From: Variovorax beijingensis
GTDB taxonomy: Bacteria; Pseudomonadota; Gammaproteobacteria; Burkholderiales; Burkholderiaceae_C
Length of the DNA: 64,000 nt
Reading direction: 5' to 3'
NCBI RefSeq assembly: GCF_003951285.1
Contig: NZ_RXFQ01000009.1
Span: 186,001 to 250,000, forward strand
The notes under the pieces are model-generated. The model was given only the letters and a program-made list of their open reading frames with translations, searched no databases and was not told the origin of the DNA. This document shows, one piece after another, positions 53,202 to 61,225 of this stretch. A program made the position numbers and the translations under genes. Each line of letters starts with the position of its first letter. The stretch's first letter is position 1.

Positions 53202-54020
53202 TCAGCGGCAGTGCATCACGACAGGAGCCGCTTCGACCGGGCTCTCATCGATGACACCGGCCTGCGCCGGCTCCTGCCCATACAGCTCGCGCAACAGGTC
53301 GGGCGTCACCTGCGCAGTGGGCAGGTCGAAGGCCAGCGACCCGTCGCGCAGGCCGATGATGCGCGGGAAGTGCTGCAGCGCGAGCGGCACGTCGTGCAGC
53401 GTGGCCACCAGCGTCGCCCCGCTCTCGCGCGCCCACTGCGTGAGGGTGTCCAGCGCCTGCCCGGCGCGGGCCGGGTCCAGCGCCGACAAGGGCTCGTCGA
53501 CCAGCAGCAGCTGCGCCTCGGACAGCAGGCCGCGCGCCAGTCCCACGCGCTGCCGCTCGCCGCCGGACAGGCGGTCGACGCGCGCGAAGAGCTTGTCCGC
53601 CATGTCGAAGCGCGCCAGCGCGGCGTCGGCCTGCGCAATGCCGGTCGGATAGAACAGGCTGCGCAGCGCCTGCCACAGCCCGATGCGCGGCAGCCGGCCG
53701 GCCAGCACCGCGGTCACCACGCGCTGGCGCGGCGGCAGCGGCGGCACCTGGGGTGCCAGGAACAGCCGGCCGCGCAGGCGCTGCAGTTCGCGCCGGGGCA
53801 GCCGCCACGGATCGCGGCCGTCGAGTTCGATGCTGCCGGCCGCGGGCGCGAGCGCGCAGGCCATCAGGTGCAGCAGCGTCGTCTTGCCGGCGCCCGAGGG
53901 CCCGATCACCGCGGCCTGCTCGCCCGCCGCCACGTGCAGGTCCAGCGCCCGCAGTGCCGGCGCCGCCGCGGCGGGCGCCGCCGGATGACGGCCGGACAAT
54001 GACCGCAGCTCGATGTTCAC
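53202..54020 (-). CDS. ABC transporter ATP-binding protein, PhnC-like
   Basis: A 272-residue ATPase: Walker A GPSGAGKTTLLH, Q-loop in LFLAPQVPPLPPRQRVV, signature LSGGERQRVGLARGLL, Walker B QLLLVDEPLSALDP and the switch His in VATLHDVPLAL. It resembles PhnC. The phrase VPPLPPRQRVVTAVLAGRLPRIG corresponds to the PhnC stretch after the Q-loop. It lies 31 bp after the binding-protein gene and energises the adjacent permeases. Confidence 0.9.
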   Translation of the reverse strand: MNIELRSLSGRHPAAPAAAAPALRALDLHVAAGEQAAVIGPSGAGKTTLLHLMACALAPAAGSIELDGRDPWRLPRRELQRLRGRLFLAPQVPPLPPRQRVVTAVLAGRLPRIGLWQALRSLFYPTGIAQADAALARFDMADKLFARVDRLSGGERQRVGLARGLLSEAQLLLVDEPLSALDPARAGQALDTLTQWARESGATLVATLHDVPLALQHFPRIIGLRDGSLAFDLPTAQVTPDLLRELYGQEPAQAGVIDESPVEAAPVVMHCR

Positions 54021-54051
54021 CGGCCTGGCTCCTGCGTGACGATGGCGTCGG

Positions 54052-54909
54052 TCAGTTCAGCAGCCCGGCGTTGCGCGCCGCGGCCTCGATGCCCTTGTAG
54101 TTCTCGGCGCGCGTCGGGACGAAGCGCGTGGCGCGCTGCAGCGCAAGGATGTCCTTGCCCTCAGGCGTGGCCGGGCTCAGCTCGACGAATGCACGCACCA
54201 GCTGCTCGCGCCTGGCGGCCGGCATATCGGCATGCACGGTCCAGTTGTAGTCGTAGTAGGCGGGCGTGGTGTAGAACACCCGCACCTTCGCCGGATCGAC
54301 CTTCTTGTCGGCCACGAGCTTCTCCCACACCGAGATGTTCAGGGCCCCGGCGTCCACCTTGCCGGATGCGACCGCGGCCACCGTGGCGTCATGCGCGCCC
54401 GAGTAAGCCACGCGCTTGAGGTCGCGGTCGGGGTCGATGCCGGCCGCCAGCAGGAAGCTGCGCGGCATCAGATGGCCCGAGGTGCTGGACTGCGAGCCGA
54501 AGCTCAGATTGCGGCCCTTGAGGTCGGCGAGCGAGCGGATGTCCGGGTTCGTCGTGATGAACACCGAGCGGAATCTCTCGTCTTCCTCGCGCTGCACCAG
54601 CGGCACCACCTTGCCGCCCGAACGATGGCTGGCCTGCACGAAGGTGAAGCCGCCGAGCCAGGCCAGGTCCACCTGCTTGTTGGCCAGCGCCTCGACCGCG
54701 GCCGCATAGTCGGTGACCGGCGTGAACTCGACCTTCACGCCCAGCTTGCGCTCCAGGTAGGCGGCCAGCGGCGCCGACTTGCGCGCGAGCTCGGTCGGCG
54801 ACTCGTCGGGAATCGCGGTGATGCGGAAGGTTTGTTGGGCCTGCGCGGCCACGGCACAAGCCAGCATGGCCAGCGCCAGCACGAAGCGCGGCAAGACAGC
54901 AAATTTCAT
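54052..54909 (-). CDS. Periplasmic binding protein, PhnD superfamily; putative selenium-oxyanion binder
   Basis: A 285-residue periplasmic protein with a signal peptide to about residue 24 (AVAAQA). The mature part begins FRITAIPDESPTELARK and continues YLERKLGVKVEFTPVTDYAAAVEAL, LAWLGGFTFVQA and FGSQSSTSGHLMPRSFLL. This is the phosphate/phosphite/phosphonate-binding superfamily. From memory, one clade with this N-terminus is named putative selenate ABC transporter binding protein because it sits beside selenium genes. Here senA is 52 bp upstream on the same strand, which supports that reading over phosphonate uptake. Confidence 0.82.
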   Translation of the reverse strand: MKFAVLPRFVLALAMLACAVAAQAQQTFRITAIPDESPTELARKSAPLAAYLERKLGVKVEFTPVTDYAAAVEALANKQVDLAWLGGFTFVQASHRSGGKVVPLVQREEDERFRSVFITTNPDIRSLADLKGRNLSFGSQSSTSGHLMPRSFLLAAGIDPDRDLKRVAYSGAHDATVAAVASGKVDAGALNISVWEKLVADKKVDPAKVRVFYTTPAYYDYNWTVHADMPAARREQLVRAFVELSPATPEGKDILALQRATRFVPTRAENYKGIEAAARNAGLLN

Positions 54910-54961
54910 GGGACTCCCGAAAAGCGAAGAACAAGGCGGGGATTAGACCGCAAGAGCCCGG

Positions 54962-56212
54962 TCACCCGCCGGCGGCGCGGCTGCTGCGGAAGCCGGCGAA
55001 GATGTCGCGGCGGTGCGGCTCGAAGAAGTTGCGGTAGCGCGCATGCGCGAGCGCCGCCGACGTGGCGTGGCAGGCGCCGCGCAGCACGCGCCGGGTGCCG
55101 AACCACGGCGCCGAGTAGTCGCGGTAGGGATGGGGCGTGAAGCCTGGGTAAGGCCCGAACGGGCTCGAGGTCCATTCCCAGACCCGGCCCCAGGCGAAGC
55201 CCGGCAGCGTGAGCGCCGCGCACTCCCATTCGGCCTCGGTCGGCAGCCGCCGCCCGGCCCAGCGGCACCAGGCGTCTGCTTCATGTGCGTTCAGGTGAAC
55301 CGCTGCGCCCAGCGGGTCGAGCGGCAGCCAGTGGCCGCCGCGCCGCTGCTGCCAGCCGGTGCTCGCCGCAAGGAGGTGGGCGGGCTGGCGCATCGGCTGG
55401 TGCGCGAGCCAGTCGCGGCCCGCGTCGGACCACCACGCCGGGTTCTCGTAGCCGCCGCCTTCCACGAACGGCAGGAAGCGCGCCCAGGTCACGGGCTGCG
55501 CGTCGATGCGCAGCGGCTCGATGGTGACGTCGTGCGGCGGCAGCTCGTTGTCGAACGCAAAGCCGCTGCCGGCATCGGAACCGATGCGGAAGCGCCGGGC
55601 CGGCAGTTCCATTTCGGCATCCGCGGCCGGTAGCGGCGCGGCCCCGCTCTCGCGCAGCGCGATGCCCAGGCCGTCGGCCATGTAGGCCGCCGCTTCCGCA
55701 TGCATGGCCTCGTGCAGGGCGACCAGGCGGAAGAAGTACAGCGCATCGTCGTGCGCATCGGACGGGAGTTCGTCCAGCAGTGCCAGCGTTTGCGCGAGCG
55801 TGCGTTCGAGGTAGCCGCGCGTGGCCTCGGCGTCGGGCAGCGGGAGCGCCCAGCGGGTGCGGTGCGCCACGCGGCCGGAGTCGTACCAGGCGTCGGCCTG
55901 CGGCAGCAGCGAGGGCTCGCGCGCATGGTCCGGCTCGCAGGCCACGCCGCGCGCGCGCTGCCGGTTGCGGCCGATCCACCATTCCTGGAACCAGGCCACG
56001 TGGCCCAGCTCCCACAGCGGCGGATTGAGCTCGGGCGCGTAGCCGATGCCGGGATAGGCGCCTCCCAATGCGGCCTGGAAATCGTCGGCAAGATCGAGCG
56101 TGCGCCGCCGTGCGGCCAGCAGCGCCGCTCGCACCGATGCCGGCGGCCCCGCGCGCAGCGCCAGCGCCTCGGGCGCGGCGGCCACGCTATAAACAGGCAA
56201 TGTCGAATCCAT
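54962..56212 (-). CDS. senA: Selenoneine synthase SenA (EgtB-like)
   Basis: A 416-residue non-haem iron enzyme expected to join a selenosugar to hercynine or histidine betaine during selenoneine formation. The N-terminal DinB-like domain has the iron triad His71 (ELGHVAWFQEWW), His167 and His171 (LHEAMHAE). The C-terminal FGE-sulfatase domain has RRLPTEAEWECAAL, GRVWEWTSSPFGPYPGF and the ending RRDIFAGFR. It is EgtB-related, but its neighbours are SenB and SenC, not EgtD or EgtC. The ATG at 56212 overlaps the divergent senB start by 13 bp; a GTG at 56185 is an alternative. Confidence 0.88.
   Translation of the reverse strand: MDSTLPVYSVAAAPEALALRAGPPASVRAALLAARRRTLDLADDFQAALGGAYPGIGYAPELNPPLWELGHVAWFQEWWIGRNRQRARGVACEPDHAREPSLLPQADAWYDSGRVAHRTRWALPLPDAEATRGYLERTLAQTLALLDELPSDAHDDALYFFRLVALHEAMHAEAAAYMADGLGIALRESGAAPLPAADAEMELPARRFRIGSDAGSGFAFDNELPPHDVTIEPLRIDAQPVTWARFLPFVEGGGYENPAWWSDAGRDWLAHQPMRQPAHLLAASTGWQQRRGGHWLPLDPLGAAVHLNAHEADAWCRWAGRRLPTEAEWECAALTLPGFAWGRVWEWTSSPFGPYPGFTPHPYRDYSAPWFGTRRVLRGACHATSAALAHARYRNFFEPHRRDIFAGFRSSRAAGG
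56188..56193 (+). promoter_or_regulatory. TATAAA -10 box directly before senB
   Basis: TATAAA ends 6 nt before the senB ATG at 56200, which would put the transcription start at or next to the initiation codon. No good -35 box is seen 17 bp upstream and no Shine-Dalgarno site fits between, so this is a tentative leaderless promoter. Confidence 0.4.
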
Positions 56213-57192
56213 CGGTTGTCATCGTAAGCCCGGCGTTGCCCGGCGCCAACAACGGCAACTGGCGCACCGCCCAGCGCTGGAAGACTCTGCTGTCGCCGGC
56301 CTGCAGCGCACGCGTGGTGCGGCAATGGCCCGATGCAGGCGCGTCGGCCGACACCGTGATGCTGGCGCTGCACGCGCGGCGCTCGGCGCAATCCATCGCG
56401 CACTGGGCGAAGGCCCGCCCCGACCGCGGCCTGGCCGTGGTGCTCACCGGCACCGACCTGTACCAGGACATCGGCAGCGACCCGCAGGCGCAGCGCTCGC
56501 TGCAGCTGGCGCAGCGCCTGGTCGTGCTGCAGGCGCTGGGCGCCGAGGCCCTGCCGCCGGAGTGCCGGAGCAAGGCACGCGTGGTGTACCAGTCGACATC
56601 CGCGCGCGCCGAGCTGCCCAAGTCCGAACGCCACCTGCGCGCGGTGATGGTCGGCCACCTGCGGCAGGTCAAGTCGCCGCAGACGCTGTTCGAGGCGGCG
56701 CGCCTGCTGTGCGGGCGCGAGGACATCCGCATCGACCACATCGGCGACGCGGGCGATGCCGGCCTGGGCGAGCTCGCGCGCGCACTCGCAAGCGACTGCC
56801 CGGGCTACCGCTGGCTCGGTGCCCTGCCCCATGCGCAGACCCGCCAGCGCATCCAGCGCGCCCACGTGCTGGTGCACACCAGCGCGCTGGAAGGCGGGGC
56901 CCACGTGATCATGGAGGCGTTGCGCAGCGGCACGCCGGTGCTGGCATCGCGCGTGCCCGGCAATGTCGGCATGCTCGGCGACGACTACGCGGGCTACTTT
57001 CCGCACGGGGATGCCGCCGCGCTGGTGGCGCTGCTCGAGGCCTGCCGCGCGGGCCAGGGCTCCAAAGACCGCGCGGCCGGCCTGCTCGATGGCCTGCGCA
57101 CACAATGCGCGTTGCGCGCGCCGCTGTTCGACCCCAGGGCCGAGCAGGCCGCACTGTTCCAACTCCTGAACGAACTCCAGCCACCACCATGA
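56200..57192 (+). CDS. senB: Selenosugar synthase SenB (glycosyltransferase fold)
   Basis: A 330-residue GT-B-type protein that, in the known pathway, joins selenophosphate to a UDP-sugar to make a selenosugar. The N-terminus SNPSVVIVSPALPGANNGNWRTAQRW is characteristic. The C-terminal half holds the donor-site pattern VHTSALEGGAHVIMEALRSGTPVLAS with the conserved Glu. Length is normal for the family. The ATG at 56200 is chosen because upstream frame is antisense to senA. It is coupled to senC by an ATGA overlap. Confidence 0.88.
   Translation: MSNPSVVIVSPALPGANNGNWRTAQRWKTLLSPACSARVVRQWPDAGASADTVMLALHARRSAQSIAHWAKARPDRGLAVVLTGTDLYQDIGSDPQAQRSLQLAQRLVVLQALGAEALPPECRSKARVVYQSTSARAELPKSERHLRAVMVGHLRQVKSPQTLFEAARLLCGREDIRIDHIGDAGDAGLGELARALASDCPGYRWLGALPHAQTRQRIQRAHVLVHTSALEGGAHVIMEALRSGTPVLASRVPGNVGMLGDDYAGYFPHGDAAALVALLEACRAGQGSKDRAAGLLDGLRTQCALRAPLFDPRAEQAALFQLLNELQPPP
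56221..56249 (-). promoter_or_regulatory. Predicted senA promoter inside senB coding sequence
   Basis: On the minus strand TTGGCG (complement of 56244-56249) and TACGAT (complement of 56221-56226) have 17 bp between them. The start point would fall about at the senA ATG (56212). It lies entirely within codons 8-17 of senB. Confidence 0.4.
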
Positions 57193-58262
57193 ACGCTGCC
57201 CTCCCGCAAGCCCCCGCCACCGAGCCCCGCCTCACCTCGCTGTCGCACGGCGGCGGCTGCGGCTGCAAGATCGCGCCCGGCGTGCTGTCGGAAATCCTCA
57301 AGGGCACCGCGCGCATGCCGATGCCGCCCGAGCTGCTGGTCGGCATCGAGACGGCCGACGACGCGGCCGTCTACCAGCTCAACGACGAGCAGGCGCTGAT
57401 CGCCACGACCGACTTCTTCATGCCGATCGTCGACGATCCGTTCGACTTCGGCCGCATCGCGGCCACCAACGCGATCTCCGACGTGTATGCGATGGGCGGC
57501 AAGCCGATCCTGGCGCTCGCGCTGGTCGGCATGCCGATCAATGTGCTCAGCACGGCGACCATCGGGCGCATCCTCGAAGGCGGCGAATCGGTGTGCCGGG
57601 CGGCGGGCATTCCGATCGCGGGCGGCCACACCATCGATTCGGTCGAGGCCATTTACGGGCTGGTCGCGCTCGGGCTGGTCCATCCGAAGCGCGTCAAGCG
57701 CAATGCCGGCGCCAAGGCCGGCGATGTGCTGGTGCTGGGCAAGCCGCTGGGCGTGGGCATCCTGTCGGCGGCGCTCAAGAAGGAAGCACTCGATGCGGCC
57801 GGCTACCAACGCATGATCGCCACCACGACGCAGCTGAACACGCCCGGCCCCGAACTCGCGGCGCTCGACGGCGTGCATGCGCTGACCGACGTGACGGGCT
57901 TCGGCCTGGCCGGCCATGCGCTGGAACTGGCACGCGGCGCGAACCTGTCGCTGGAGATCGACTGGCAGCAGGTGCCCGTGCTGGAAGGCGTGCGCAACCT
58001 GGTGCGGTCGGGGCATGTCACCGGCGCGTCCGGCCGCAACTGGGCCGGCTACGGGTCCGACGTGGCGCTGCCGCAGAACTTTCCCGAGGAGGAGCGCGCC
58101 CTGCTCACCGATCCGCAGACCAGCGGCGGACTGCTGGTTTCGTGCGCGCCCGAGGCACTCGACGAGGTGTTGGCCATCTTCCACCGGCATGGCTTCGACG
58201 GCGCCGCGGTGATTGGCGGTGCCAGCCCGCAAGGCAGCGCGCCGCGCCTGGTGATCCGCTGA
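57189..58262 (+). CDS. senC: Selenophosphate synthetase SenC/SelD
   Basis: A 357-residue ATP-dependent enzyme making selenophosphate from selenide. The catalytic pair is Cys24 and Lys27 in GGGCGCKIAPG (Cys17/Lys20 in E. coli SelD). Other signatures are TTDFFMPIVDDPFDFGRIAATNA, AGGHTIDS and the C-terminal LTDPQTSGGLLVSC. It is an ordinary-length SelD, in this case placed after senB with overlapping ATGA. In the senABC system this protein is called SenC. It could also serve selenocysteine or selenouridine synthesis, but no selA, selB or selU gene is in the window. Confidence 0.93.
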   Translation: MNAALPQAPATEPRLTSLSHGGGCGCKIAPGVLSEILKGTARMPMPPELLVGIETADDAAVYQLNDEQALIATTDFFMPIVDDPFDFGRIAATNAISDVYAMGGKPILALALVGMPINVLSTATIGRILEGGESVCRAAGIPIAGGHTIDSVEAIYGLVALGLVHPKRVKRNAGAKAGDVLVLGKPLGVGILSAALKKEALDAAGYQRMIATTTQLNTPGPELAALDGVHALTDVTGFGLAGHALELARGANLSLEIDWQQVPVLEGVRNLVRSGHVTGASGRNWAGYGSDVALPQNFPEEERALLTDPQTSGGLLVSCAPEALDEVLAIFHRHGFDGAAVIGGASPQGSAPRLVIR

Positions 58263-58438
58263 CGCGCCGGCGCGTGGGCCGCGCTGCCGAGACCGCGGCT
58301 CAGGCGGGCGCAAGCTACATCGCGCCCAGTCTCTGGCGGATCGCGTTCATCTGATCGATCTCCCTGCGAATTGCCATTTCAGCCCGGCTGTCGCCTATCC
58401 TCGGACCCGCGTTGCAGCATTCCAGAGAGACCTGTCCC

Positions 58439-59494
58439 TTGCCCTCGTCCAAAGCATCCTCCCCTCTGCTTCGTCCGGCGACGATGGCCGACGTCGCCGC
58501 CCGCGTGGGCGTCTCGAAGATGACGGTGTCGCGCGCGCTGAACCGCCGCACGGGCAGCGACCGCGCGACCTCGGAGGCGCTGCGCCAGCGCATCCTCCAG
58601 GCATGCGAGGAGATGGGCTACGTGATCGACCAGACCGCGCGCACCTTCTCCAGCAAGCGCTCGGGCTTCGTCGCGGTGCTGATTCCGTCGCTGAACAACT
58701 CCAACTTTTCCGAGACGGCGCAAGGCATCGCCGCCGCCCTGGAGGCGCGCGGACTGCAGCTGCTGCTGGGCTACACCGACTACCGGGTGGAAACCGAGGA
58801 GCGCCTGCTGCGCGCCATGCTCGCGCGCCGGCCCGAAGGCGTGATCCTGACCGGCGGTTCGCATACTCCGGCCGCTCGCGCGATGCTGCAGGCAGCCGGC
58901 GTGCCGGTGATCGAGACCTGGGACCTGCCTGCCACGCCCATCGAGCACACGGTCGGCTTCTCGAACGCGGAAGCCGCGGCCGCGATGGTGCGGCACCTGC
59001 ACGGCAAGGGCTACAGGCGCATTGCCTTCATCGGCGGCACCTCCAACCGCGACACGCGCGGCGCCGACCGCCAGCGCGGCTACGTGGAGGCGATCCGCGA
59101 ACTGGGCCTGCCCGACGGCCGCGTGATCAGCTTCGGCCAGCCGCCCATTTCGATGGAACAGGGCGGCGAGGCCGTCTCGCAACTGATCCGCCAGTGGCCC
59201 GACGTGGACGCGGTGCTCTGCGTGTCCGACCTCTCCGCCTTCGGTGCGCTGATGGAATGCCGGCGCCGCGGCTGGGACGTGCCGGGCCGCCTCGCGATCG
59301 CGGGCTTCGGCGACTTCGAGGTGGCGCGCGCCTGCCACCCGCGCATCACCACCGTGGCCATCGATTGCGTGGCCATCGGCAAGGCGGCGGGCGAACTGCT
59401 GCTGCGCGTGATCGACGGCGCACGCGAGGGGCATCGGCCGCCGGCCGAGACGGTGCTGATCCCGTTTCGCATCGAGCAGCGCGAGAGTTCGTAG
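58439..59494 (+). CDS. LacI family regulator, gluconate-type (GntR-I-like)
   Basis: About 351 residues. The N-terminal helix-turn-helix is TMADVAARVGVSKMTVSRALN, then a periplasmic-binding-protein-like sensor domain with FVAVLIPSLNNSNFSETAQGI and PEGVILTGGSHTP. The last phrase and the general layout resemble E. coli GntR/IdnR, which sense gluconate-type sugars acids. The start is uncertain: TTG at 58412, TTG at 58439 (GAGAGA upstream) or ATG at 58484. The idonate-dehydrogenase-like gene 3 kb away is a possible target. It follows senC but has its own spacer of 176 bp. Confidence 0.88.
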   Translation: MPSSKASSPLLRPATMADVAARVGVSKMTVSRALNRRTGSDRATSEALRQRILQACEEMGYVIDQTARTFSSKRSGFVAVLIPSLNNSNFSETAQGIAAALEARGLQLLLGYTDYRVETEERLLRAMLARRPEGVILTGGSHTPAARAMLQAAGVPVIETWDLPATPIEHTVGFSNAEAAAAMVRHLHGKGYRRIAFIGGTSNRDTRGADRQRGYVEAIRELGLPDGRVISFGQPPISMEQGGEAVSQLIRQWPDVDAVLCVSDLSAFGALMECRRRGWDVPGRLAIAGFGDFEVARACHPRITTVAIDCVAIGKAAGELLLRVIDGAREGHRPPAETVLIPFRIEQRESS

Positions 59495-59725
59495 GCCCCT
59501 TCTTCGGGAAGCCCGCGCAGGCCGAAAAGATCGGCCCATGGCCGCGCGGGACACCTCGTCGATACCCCTGCCCATGTGCGGCACGAGCCCGTCGGCCGTC
59601 TCCGGCGGCATCCCCGCACAGCCGCGCACGAAGCCGTTGCAGGGCGCGCCGGCAGTGTCCGGCAGGCAGAACGGGCCCAGCGGACGCAGCCCAGTCCCTG
59701 CACCCGCGCCGCCCGAGACCGTGAC

Positions 59726-60033
59726 GACTCCGCCCAGGTGCCGCCGCAGCGCCTCCTGCAACGCCTCGCGCCGCCGGGCAAGTGGAGCCCGGCGCTGGTC
59801 TCGCAGCTGCTCTACGGCGGCGTGTTCGGCATCGCGCCGGCCTCATGGGCCATGACCACCATCAACCGCGCGCTGCCCGCCGCGACGACTTCGCTCGGGC
59901 TGCCGGGCTTGCCAGTGATCGGCATCGTCTGCTCCGCCTTGTGGCTGGGGGAGCGCATCGGCATGGCGCTGGTGGGGCGCTCGCGCTCATCCTCGTCGGC
60001 ATCACGCTCGGGATGGTGCGCAGCGCAGACTGA
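59726..60033 (+). pseudogene. EamA transporter, C-terminal remnant with frameshift
   Basis: One frame from about 59726 reads PPQRLLQRLAPPGKWSPALVSQ, LLYGGVFGIAPASWAMTTINRALPAATTSLGL and ALWLGERIGMALVG, which is the last part of a DMT/EamA transporter. At about 59975-59980 the homology moves to the next frame (ALALILVGITLGMVRSAD) and ends at the stop at 60033. The N-terminal two-thirds of the gene is missing. The 230 bp before it (59495-59725) has coding-like composition, but I recognise no protein in it. Confidence 0.65.
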
Positions 60034-60046
60034 ACGCACGGCGCGC

Positions 60047-60445
60047 TCAGGGTACGTACACCATATGCACCTCGAACGCGAAGCCGCCTTCGGCTTCCGA
60101 CACGTGAAGATGCAGCACCAGATCGCTGCGCCCCTCGGAGACCGTCCAGAGATCGACCAGCGCGTCCCATCGCGTGCCGAGCCAGATGCAGACCGACGAA
60201 TCCCACGTGTCGTCGGGCAGGTCGACCAGCGTCTCGCCGTAGTCGCGGATGTAGTCCTCGATCTGCCGGGCATCCTGCGCCGGTATGGGCCGCACTCCCG
60301 CGATGGGAGTGCCGATGCGATAGTCGCCAAGCACGAAGGCGTGGACGATCTCCCGAATGGTCGAGCGCCAGGCCGAAGGTATGGGTTGCTGGGCGTTCCC
60401 ATCCTTGAGCACCGGCACGTCGGCATGTCCGTCAGCAAAAGTCAT
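60047..60445 (-). CDS. Conserved hypothetical protein (DUF7668-like)
   Basis: A 132-residue cytoplasmic protein with no signal or membrane segment. The conserved-looking core runs from IREIVHAFVLGDY through GVRPIPAQDARQIEDYI, TWDSSVCIWLG and DALVDLWTVSEGRSDLVLHL to the end FEVHMVYVP. I recall similar proteins under DUF7668, but cannot verify that here. Nothing shows its role. It stands alone, 77 bp from the methyltransferase gene on the same strand, beside the transporter remnant. Confidence 0.7.
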   Translation of the reverse strand: MTFADGHADVPVLKDGNAQQPIPSAWRSTIREIVHAFVLGDYRIGTPIAGVRPIPAQDARQIEDYIRDYGETLVDLPDDTWDSSVCIWLGTRWDALVDLWTVSEGRSDLVLHLHVSEAEGGFAFEVHMVYVP

Positions 60446-60522
60446 CGGTTCAGTCTCCGGAAAAAATCGCGGTCATTCTGCGCGGCCGAGATGACGAGCG
60501 AAGAACAGGCCAGCCGCCCACT

Positions 60523-61158
60523 TCATCTCTTGCGGGCCACGATGCAGGGACGGTTTTCCCTGCCCTTCGTCGCGTGGTCCTCGACGGCAAGAATCTCGAA
60601 GCCCGCGGCCTCCATGTGCCGCTGCAGCTGCGCTTCGCGGAAGGCGCTTGCATAAGGCGCCGCGCCAGTCGCACGCATCGCGGGCAGCAGGAGCCGTATC
60701 AGCGGGTTCATGTCACCGACGCAAGGCGTCTTCGAGATGAACAGGCCTTGCGCCGCAAGCAGGCCGTGAATGCTGCGCAGCGTGCCGGGCAGGTCGCGCA
60801 CGAGGTGGAGATAGTTGAACCCCAGGACGACGTCGAACCGCGCGGCTTCCTGCGCGAGCGCTTCCGCCGTCGCGATGCGGAAGGCAAGCGCGGGCACGGG
60901 GCTGGCCGTGAGCTTCTCGTTGGCGATCGCGATCATGCCGGCGGAAATGTCCGTCGCGAGGTAGCTCCCCGCATCGGCCGCGAGCCGCAACGCTGTCGTG
61001 CCCGTTCCGCATCCCAGCTCGAGCACCCTCGAGTCCGGCCGCAGCAGCCCGCAGGTGCGTTCCAGCGTGCGCTCGTAGCCGGCCGGATCCCCGACCGCGC
61101 TCTTCGCGTACCGGCGTGAAGTCCGGTCCCAGAACCTGGCGTCGCTCGCTGTGTCCAT
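60523..61158 (-). CDS. Class I SAM-dependent methyltransferase
   Basis: A 211-residue cytoplasmic methyltransferase with motif I VLELGCGTGTTAL, motif II region LATDISAGMIAIA and motif IV FDVVLGFNYLHLV. The C-terminus has the EAAGFEI...RKR strand pattern. The substrate is unknown; this general form includes small-molecule methylases. The start at 61158 (MDTASDARFWD) is preferred over an upstream in-frame ATG. It is divergent from a phosphotransferase gene, 67 bp away. Confidence 0.85.
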   Translation of the reverse strand: MDTASDARFWDRTSRRYAKSAVGDPAGYERTLERTCGLLRPDSRVLELGCGTGTTALRLAADAGSYLATDISAGMIAIANEKLTASPVPALAFRIATAEALAQEAARFDVVLGFNYLHLVRDLPGTLRSIHGLLAAQGLFISKTPCVGDMNPLIRLLLPAMRATGAAPYASAFREAQLQRHMEAAGFEILAVEDHATKGRENRPCIVARKR

Positions 61159-61225
61159 GATGGAAAGATCATCGCACTCGCCCGCGGGCGGCATAATCGC
61201 GCCCCTTTTGTCCTGGGGGGTTTCG

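Noticed and set aside
54962..56212. Reading the EgtB-like gene as ergothioneine synthase
   Set aside because: No egtD, egtA or egtC is nearby, while the glycosyltransferase and SelD partners of the selenoneine pathway are adjacent.
56188..58262. selD as part of a selenocysteine-insertion locus
   Set aside because: No selA, selB or tRNA-Sec is in the window, and the gene is coupled to senB.
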